A stretch of DNA of 38,337 bases from an uncultured Planctomycetales bacterium. GTDB lineage: Bacteria > Planctomycetota > Planctomycetia > Pirellulales > Thermoguttaceae. Each line of letters begins with the position of its first letter. Position 1 is the stretch's first letter. The translations under genes were made by a program, and so were the position numbers. The notes under the pieces were generated by a model. It did no database searches and was not told the DNA's origin. It saw only the letters and a list, made by a program, of their open reading frames with translations. This document shows, piece after piece, positions 33,500 through 38,337 of the stretch. Location of the stretch: positions 1 through 38,337 of the forward strand of contig CAMZEO010000010.1 of NCBI GenBank assembly GCA_947305735.1, given 5' to 3'.

Positions 33500-36319
33500 T
33501 CACGGCTCTTCGCGCAAGCCGCCGAGTTTGAAATTCCTGATTTCCCCGTCGAAGAATTCGGGCTCGATTCGAAAGAGCGGATTGCCGCCGAGCGCGATTG
33601 CGGTCGATTCGGTCGACATAACGCGCTCGACGACTATCGATCCGAGTTCCGCGTCGTCGACTCGGAAAGAGCAGGATTGGTCTTTTTTGACGACGCGCAA
33701 CTTATGCCAGACGCCCTTTTCGATCGGAAATCGAGGCGTCGTTCCGCCGCTTTTCGTCGATTCGACGGCTCCGTAGACGTTTCCGTCGGAATCGATCGCG
33801 ACGCGCAACGGATCGTCCATGCCTTTCGCCCACGAGGAGATTACCTGCGCGATTCTTCCTTTTTCCGGAACGGAGTCGACTTTGAATTCCAGTTCCGCCT
33901 CGAATTCGACGCGCGGAAATTCGTCGAGCTCGTAAATTACGATCGCGTCTTCGCCGTTAAAACGAACGGCGTTTTCGCCTCGCGCGACGTTCGGCGCGTC
34001 GAACGGCGTTCCGACGCTCGGAGTCGGCTTGCCGTCGAGCGAGTCGACGATCAGCGGTTGAAACGACGTTTTCGCGGCTTCTCGTTCGAGAAACGCCTCG
34101 TACTCGAACGGAGGCAGACTCGCGTCGACGGAGAACCGGCGTCCCGGCGCGAGCGATTCGGTCTTGCCAAATTCGTTTTCGACGACGATTTTCCAGAAAT
34201 ACGTTTTGCCGGGCTCAAGCGTCTTAGTCTGCTCCGGCGTCGCGACGGCGGTCTTGCCGTCGTTCGACTTTGCTTCGAGGAGAATCGCGTCGAACGTCTC
34301 CGAATCGGAGACCTGAACGGCAAACGCGTAGTTCTTCGCGTCGACGACGCTTCGCCAGGAAAACGGAATCGCGCCGGTCGCGACTTTGGCGTCCTGTCGG
34401 GGCTCGTCGCAAGCGGGAACGGGCGGCGCGGTTTGTTTTGCGGGCAACCACGACGCGCAGGTCGTTCCGAGCGCTCCGGCGAACGCGAAATCGACCAGGA
34501 AGAGCGGGGGCGCCGACTCGTCGTCAGGCGTCAATCGGACGAAAATTTGAGGCGAATAGAACCCGATTCGCTCCGCGTCCGGATTCGACGAAACGATTTC
34601 GATTTTCGCGTCGTCAAACGCTTTAGGGGAGATCGTCGGGATCTCGTTCTCTTCAAACGCGTTGAAATATTGGTCGTAGGCCAAAAGCAGAGGTCCGTAG
34701 TAAACGGAAATATGATTTGCGAAATCGCCGTCTCCGGCGACGCAACGCAATTTTTCCGGCAGGGTTAGCGCGATTGTTTCGCCGCGTTTCCACGTTCGTT
34801 TGACGGCGCGATATTTGCCGGACGTCAACGTCGTTTGTCCTTCTTCGGGCGTTTCGAGCGTCGCGCCGTCCGCCCATTCGGGGATTCTCAAACAGAGCGT
34901 CAGCGTTTCTTCGGAACCGTCGTCCGGCCCGAGTTCAATCTCAATTTTTCCGCCGACGGGATAGTTCGTTTTTTGCGTCAAAACGAGTCGTTTCTTATTA
35001 AACGAGAACGTTTGCGAGCCTTCGCCGTAGTAGTTCAAATAGAGCGCGTCGGCTCTTTCGTCGTCTTTGCCGCGCATAACGGCCCAATTAACGAGTTCCG
35101 CGAAACCGCGCGGACCGTTGACGCTGCAACAGTTGAGTTCCGGTTGTCCCGGTCGCGATTGAAAGACGATCGTGTGAAACGACGCTTCGCGCCGACCGTT
35201 CGCCGGCGCGTTGTACGAACACCAGCTTCCGGACGGGTGCGTATAAGCGCAAACGGCGTTGTAGAGCGCGTTTTCAAGCGCGTCGGCGCAACGCGGATCG
35301 GCGGTCGCGCGGAGAGCTTCGACGGTCGTCGCGATCCAGGCGACCGAGCAGCACGTTTCGATCGCGGCGTTTTTGAACGGAGTGCCGATCGCTCCTTCGT
35401 TGGAGCTGAACGATCCGTTGTTATGGACGTCGCGCTTATAGACGCTCTCCCAAAGATTTAAGAAGGCGCGACGGTACGAGTCGTCCCCGTCGATTCGCGC
35501 GAACTCTTCGAGTCCGAGGATCGTGTGGAGCGATTCCCAGCGCGGCTGCGGCGTCTTGTAGAATTCGACTCCCGCGAGTCCCCGGCGATAGAAGTCGCCG
35601 CGTTCCTGAAGGTCGACGAGAACCTTTCGCGCCGCGTCGAGAAAACGCTCTTCGCCCGTAAGTCGATAGAGCTGACAAAGCGCCGTCATGATCGAAAAAT
35701 TGACCTCGTCGGAGCCGACGTCTTTAACGCGCTTTTCGACGCCGTCCGCGTCGGGGTTGTAAAAGACTTTTTCGAAGAAGAACCCCGCGCGTCGCGCCGC
35801 TTCAAGCGCGTCGGCGTCGCGATAGCGCTCGTAGTAGAGCAAGAGCGCGCTCATGGCGTGATAATGCGCCCAAAGATCCCAACAGACGACGAGCCGCTCG
35901 TCTTTTGAGTACGGTCCAAGATACCCGTCTTTGTCCTGACAGGCGATCAGCGCGCGCATCGTCGTCCGAACCGTCTGGAGCAACTCGGGATCGTCGTTCG
36001 TCTGCAGAAATAAAATCGCGTTTTCAAGGTATTTTCCGACGAATTCCCCGACCCACGGGACGTAATACTCGCTCGATTTCGGTCGACGCTCGCGCATTTG
36101 CAAAACGCCGAGCATCGCGGGATTCGCCTTCGGCGCGCGCAGAATCCAGTTTCGAACGACCGCGTCCATGCGCGCGCCGATTTCGCCGCCGTATTGGGCG
36201 CGAAGGTCGGGGAACGACGCGAGTTTTTGCGGAAGCTTGTCGACGGCTTGCGCGAATGAAAGCGCCGGGGAAAGACATAAAAGCGGAACAAGTAAAAGGA
36301 GCGAGATTATACGTGTCAT
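33500..36319 (-). CDS. GH127 (DUF1680) family glycoside hydrolase, beta-L-arabinofuranosidase-like, with C-terminal LamG-like domain
   Basis: 939 residues from the ATG at 36319, which gives a signal peptide (MTRIISLLLLVPLLCLSPAL, cut near SFA-Q). The GH127 alpha/alpha barrel covers about 28-450. The zinc/thiolate site of the family is conserved: E321 and C323 in AIETCC, and C397-C398 in NCCSVN, where a cysteine acts as nucleophile. E308 in SSNEG is a candidate acid. Beta domains follow, then a fibronectin-like segment (about 640-760) and a concanavalin/LamG-like domain (about 790-930, EFEAELEFKVDS...KLRVVKKDQSCSFRVDD). Known members cut beta-L-arabinofuranose from plant glycans or glycoproteins; substrate here is inferred only. 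It is probably exported. Confidence 0.88.
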   Translation of the reverse strand: MTRIISLLLLVPLLCLSPALSFAQAVDKLPQKLASFPDLRAQYGGEIGARMDAVVRNWILRAPKANPAMLGVLQMRERRPKSSEYYVPWVGEFVGKYLENAILFLQTNDDPELLQTVRTTMRALIACQDKDGYLGPYSKDERLVVCWDLWAHYHAMSALLLYYERYRDADALEAARRAGFFFEKVFYNPDADGVEKRVKDVGSDEVNFSIMTALCQLYRLTGEERFLDAARKVLVDLQERGDFYRRGLAGVEFYKTPQPRWESLHTILGLEEFARIDGDDSYRRAFLNLWESVYKRDVHNNGSFSSNEGAIGTPFKNAAIETCCSVAWIATTVEALRATADPRCADALENALYNAVCAYTHPSGSWCSYNAPANGRREASFHTIVFQSRPGQPELNCCSVNGPRGFAELVNWAVMRGKDDERADALYLNYYGEGSQTFSFNKKRLVLTQKTNYPVGGKIEIELGPDDGSEETLTLCLRIPEWADGATLETPEEGQTTLTSGKYRAVKRTWKRGETIALTLPEKLRCVAGDGDFANHISVYYGPLLLAYDQYFNAFEENEIPTISPKAFDDAKIEIVSSNPDAERIGFYSPQIFVRLTPDDESAPPLFLVDFAFAGALGTTCASWLPAKQTAPPVPACDEPRQDAKVATGAIPFSWRSVVDAKNYAFAVQVSDSETFDAILLEAKSNDGKTAVATPEQTKTLEPGKTYFWKIVVENEFGKTESLAPGRRFSVDASLPPFEYEAFLEREAAKTSFQPLIVDSLDGKPTPSVGTPFDAPNVARGENAVRFNGEDAIVIYELDEFPRVEFEAELEFKVDSVPEKGRIAQVISSWAKGMDDPLRVAIDSDGNVYGAVESTKSGGTTPRFPIEKGVWHKLRVVKKDQSCSFRVDDAELGSIVVERVMSTESTAIALGGNPLFRIEPEFFDGEIRNFKLGGLREEP

Positions 36320-36452
36320 CGTGTTGGGAATCCGACGGGCGCGGTTGGTTGTTGTTTTAACTGGAACGCTTTTCACGATTTAAAAGGAAGGGTCTTGTTA
36401 AGACCCTGATCGACGGCGTTTTGGACGACGCGATTCTCGTCGTCTTTTCCGT

Positions 36453-36481
36453 ATTATACCATTTGAATCTGTTTTTTTCCA
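36453..36481 (-). promoter_or_regulatory. Promoter of the GH127 gene
   Basis: On the minus strand a perfect TATAAT (complement of 36453-36458) lies 17 bases after TGGAAA (complement of 36476-36481). The start would be near 36446, giving a leader of about 127 bases. Confidence 0.55.
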
Positions 36482-36715
36482 CATCTTAGGTTGTTCTTTT
36501 CCGCGCGATCGTCCATGCGCGCGATTGGTCGCGGTAGAGTAGTAAAGCGTCGGATATAATCCGCATAAAAATTTCATTTCCTTGTTGACGACAATCGGTT
36601 CGAATCAACGTACAACCGTTCGAAAGAAACTCCGGATAGGCGTAAGTAGCGCCGATTTCTTCCAACTCTCAATCGTTCGTTTTACGTAAATATGAACGTT
36701 AAGACAAACAGAGTC
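36482..36715. other. Intergenic region upstream of the DUF4417 remnant
   Basis: No gene was recognised. TATAAT occurs at 36555-36560 on the plus strand but has no fitting -35 element at 16-18 bases. It belongs to an 873-base stretch (36320-37192) without an intact gene, clearly richer in A and T than the coding regions to the left. Confidence 0.4.
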
Positions 36716-36997
36716 TGTTGGAAAAGCTCGTTGGGTCGGATCCTATTTGCAAAATAACCGGCTTTTTGTTATTCCTGCGATAAATTGGTTAAGTCCTTTA
36801 AGTTTCGTTATTGTTCTGACTCCGTTGAAAAACAAACGATCGTCGCCGTCAGTAAGATTGGCAGTCAACGCGAACAGACTTCGTTTACGCGCGGATATAT
36901 GACAATGCTCGAAGCCTTTAAACCAGAAGCCGTCGTTTATTCCGGAAAACCGTTTCCTAAAATGGAAGGGAATCTTGCCGTAACGGACAATACTTAG
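36716..36997 (+). pseudogene. DUF4417 protein remnant, 5' truncated and frameshifted
   Basis: One frame encodes VGKARWVGSYLQNNRLFVIP and goes on AINWLSPLSF, which fits the DUF4417 pattern of an RSRW-x-G-x-YWQ segment followed by VIPxxxW. Near 36795-36815 the similarity moves to another frame: FRYCSDSVEKQTIVAVSKIG, then MLEAFKPEAVVYSGKPFPKM, ending EGNLAVTDNT and TAG at 36995. That second part matches the family's C-terminal FCFDGIPKxSxVAIS...IKPxxIIxYGKPFPEMEG pattern. The N-terminal half of the family is missing. DUF4417 genes are often found on phages and plasmids, so this is probably a relic of mobile DNA next to the CRISPR leader. Confidence 0.7.
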
Positions 36998-37131
36998 TCC
37001 AAAAAGTCGGCGCGTCATAAGAAGCAGAGGTTCTTTTACCTTTGGTACACGCGTTGAATACGCTTATACTGCAGTCGATAAGATTAAGGGGAGAAGTTAA
37101 AAAATTAAGAAAGTACAGGCCTATTTACAAA

Positions 37132-37160
37132 TTGAAATTAAAAGGTACGCTATATATAGT
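37132..37160 (+). promoter_or_regulatory. CRISPR leader promoter
   Basis: TTGAAA (37132-37137) and TATAGT (37155-37160) are separated by 17 bases in an AT-rich leader (about 37090-37192). Transcription would start near 37167, just before the first repeat at 37193. The direction agrees with the repeat orientation expected for type I-E, where the 8-base 5' handle comes from the end of the repeat. Confidence 0.65.
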
Positions 37161-37192
37161 GTTTGTTTTGTCTTCTTTCTGTATATTTTGGG

Positions 37193-38337
37193 GTTTTCCC
37201 TACACGCGTAGGGATGTTCCGTTGATACCACCGCGAGCTCCCCCAGGAAAAACGTTTTCCCTACACGCGTAGGGATGTTCCGAAGAGAAAGGAACTCATC
37301 GCCGCGGTTACCCTGTTTTCCCTACACGCGTAGGGATGTTCCGCGCCGCCGCGTCGCGCCTGCGCCCCTGAAATAGTTTTCCCTACACGCGTAGGGATGT
37401 TCCGAAGTTCCCAACGACCGCGCCAAACAACGTAGAGTTTTCCCTACACGCGTAGGGATGTTCCGCAACGGGCAAACGCCCAACCCAACAAAATACCGTT
37501 TTCCCTACACGCGTAGGGATGTTCCGGCGTATCAGGATAGAGCGGCTCAGCTGGCGTGGTTTTCCCTACACGCGTAGGGATGTTCCGAGTCATTATTATC
37601 AACCCACTCCAAGCGCTCGGTTTTCCCTACACGCGTAGGGATGTTCCGCGTCCGGGACGGTCTTCCCGAGCGCGTCGAGCGTTTTCCCTACACGCGTAGG
37701 GATGTTCCGAGGTCTGAATCTCCCCGATCTTCGCGATCTTTGTTTTCCCTACACGCGTAGGGATGTTCCGAAGGCGCCGCGTTTTCCCGTTGTCGCGCGG
37801 GGGTTTTCCCTACACGCGTAGGGATGTTCCGTCATTGCAACGACCTTTTCGCAACTTTCGCGCGTTTTCCCTACACGCGTAGGGATGTTCCGGGGTTCGA
37901 AGGCGTTAGTGTCAACGCCTGATTGTTTTCCCTACACGCGTAGGGATGTTCCGACGGTAGGCGTTGACTGTATCAACGAACGTTTGTTTTCCCTACACGC
38001 GTAGGGATGTTCCGCTCGGAGGAGTTCGGTCTCTGGCCGCGACTCTGTTTTCCCTACACGCGTAGGGATGTTCCGCACGTCGAATAGTTTAAGCGTTCGC
38101 GGTTTCAGTTTTCCCTACACGCGGAGGGATGTGCCGCAATCGGCCTTCGTCGGAGCGGTTCGGAGGCCGTTTTCCCTACACGCGTAGGGATGTTCCGACG
38201 GTTCTTTGTGGTATGTCGGGACGCTAACGGTTTTCCCTACACGCGTAGGGATGTTCCGTAGGGCTAATAATGACGGTAGACATTGAAGAAGTTTTCCCTA
38301 CACGCGTAGGGATGTTCCGATCTTAAATACGTTTACG
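37193..38337 (+). CRISPR. Type I-E-like CRISPR array, 19 repeats seen, continues past the window
   Basis: Nineteen 29-base repeats begin at 37193 and recur every 61 bases, up to 38291-38319, with 18 complete 32-base spacers and 18 bases of a nineteenth. Each repeat begins GTTTTCCC, contains a 6-bp stem CCCTAC/GTAGGG around ACGC and ends ATGTTCCG, the presumptive 5' handle of the crRNA. Length, spacing and sequence fit subtype I-E (compare repeats with GTTTTCCCCGC...GCGGGGAT...CCG). All repeats are identical except the sixteenth (38108-38136), which has T to G changes at repeat positions 17 and 26. No cas gene lies in the window; the leader side holds only a DUF4417 remnant and a glycosidase. 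The cas operon must be beyond the right edge or elsewhere. Confidence 0.98.

Noticed and set aside
32528..34768. 746-codon plus-strand open frame spanning two minus-strand genes
   Set aside because: It crosses the promoter and gap between the GH127 and VWA genes and is Arg-rich low-complexity sequence, so it is an antisense artefact.
36555..36560. TATAAT as a promoter for the DUF4417 remnant
   Set aside because: The only -35-like hexamer (TTGGTC) is 24 bases away, which is too far.
37042..37272. 76-codon plus-strand frame at the start of the CRISPR array
   Set aside because: It runs from the leader into the first repeats and is explained by the array.

Overview
The window looks like chromosome from a planctomycete. 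The evidence is a DUF1559 pseudopilin paired with a small carboxypeptidase-regulatory-like lipoprotein, another prepilin-type protein, many secreted TlpA-like thioredoxin-fold proteins, a SUMF1-domain protein, a membrane VWA/amidotransferase-like protein and a GH127 glycosidase. Codon use strongly favours NCG and GAC/GTC codons, which leaves long open frames antisense to real genes. I cannot name a genus from sequence alone.

Layout. 1-1854 (+): 3' part of a prepilin-type protein, ended by a strong terminator. 2004-3161 (+): Rpn/PD-(D/E)XK nuclease-transposase family gene with a near-consensus promoter. 3306-14061 (-): seven tandem genes for exported TlpA-like proteins plus a decayed eighth copy at the 3' end, probably one transcription unit read from a promoter near 14160. 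14320-18837 (-): TPR protein, alpha/beta hydrolase and SUMF1-domain lipoprotein, read from a promoter near 18950. 19453-21191 (-): DUF1559 protein and lipoprotein. 21782-23621 (+): an RpiB/LacAB-type isomerase and TrpB. 24057-25865 (-): GNAT acetyltransferase and an eighth full-length TlpA-like protein. 26349-28050 (+): 2[4Fe-4S] ferredoxin and a DUF1232/DUF726-like protein. 28110-36319 (-): a 918-residue BspA-type leucine-rich-repeat protein, the VWA/amidotransferase-like membrane protein and a GH127 protein. 36716-36997 (+): frameshifted DUF4417 remnant. 37193-38337: a type I-E-like CRISPR array of 19 repeats running off the window end, with an AT-rich leader and no cas genes in view.

The most unusual system is the TlpA-like cluster. 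Its members share an N-terminal signature (roughly FDxSLFDVPEGKDVAFY), a second helical motif (GxVDELNxxL...PDxxR) and a thioredoxin-fold C terminus ending in FPDVK. A helical module between them occurs zero, one or two times depending on the gene. Four of the eight thioredoxin domains in the cluster have lost both CxxC cysteines, while the others keep WCGPC. This looks like a family growing by tandem duplication, with redox-active and redox-dead members probably made together and exported. What they act on is unknown.
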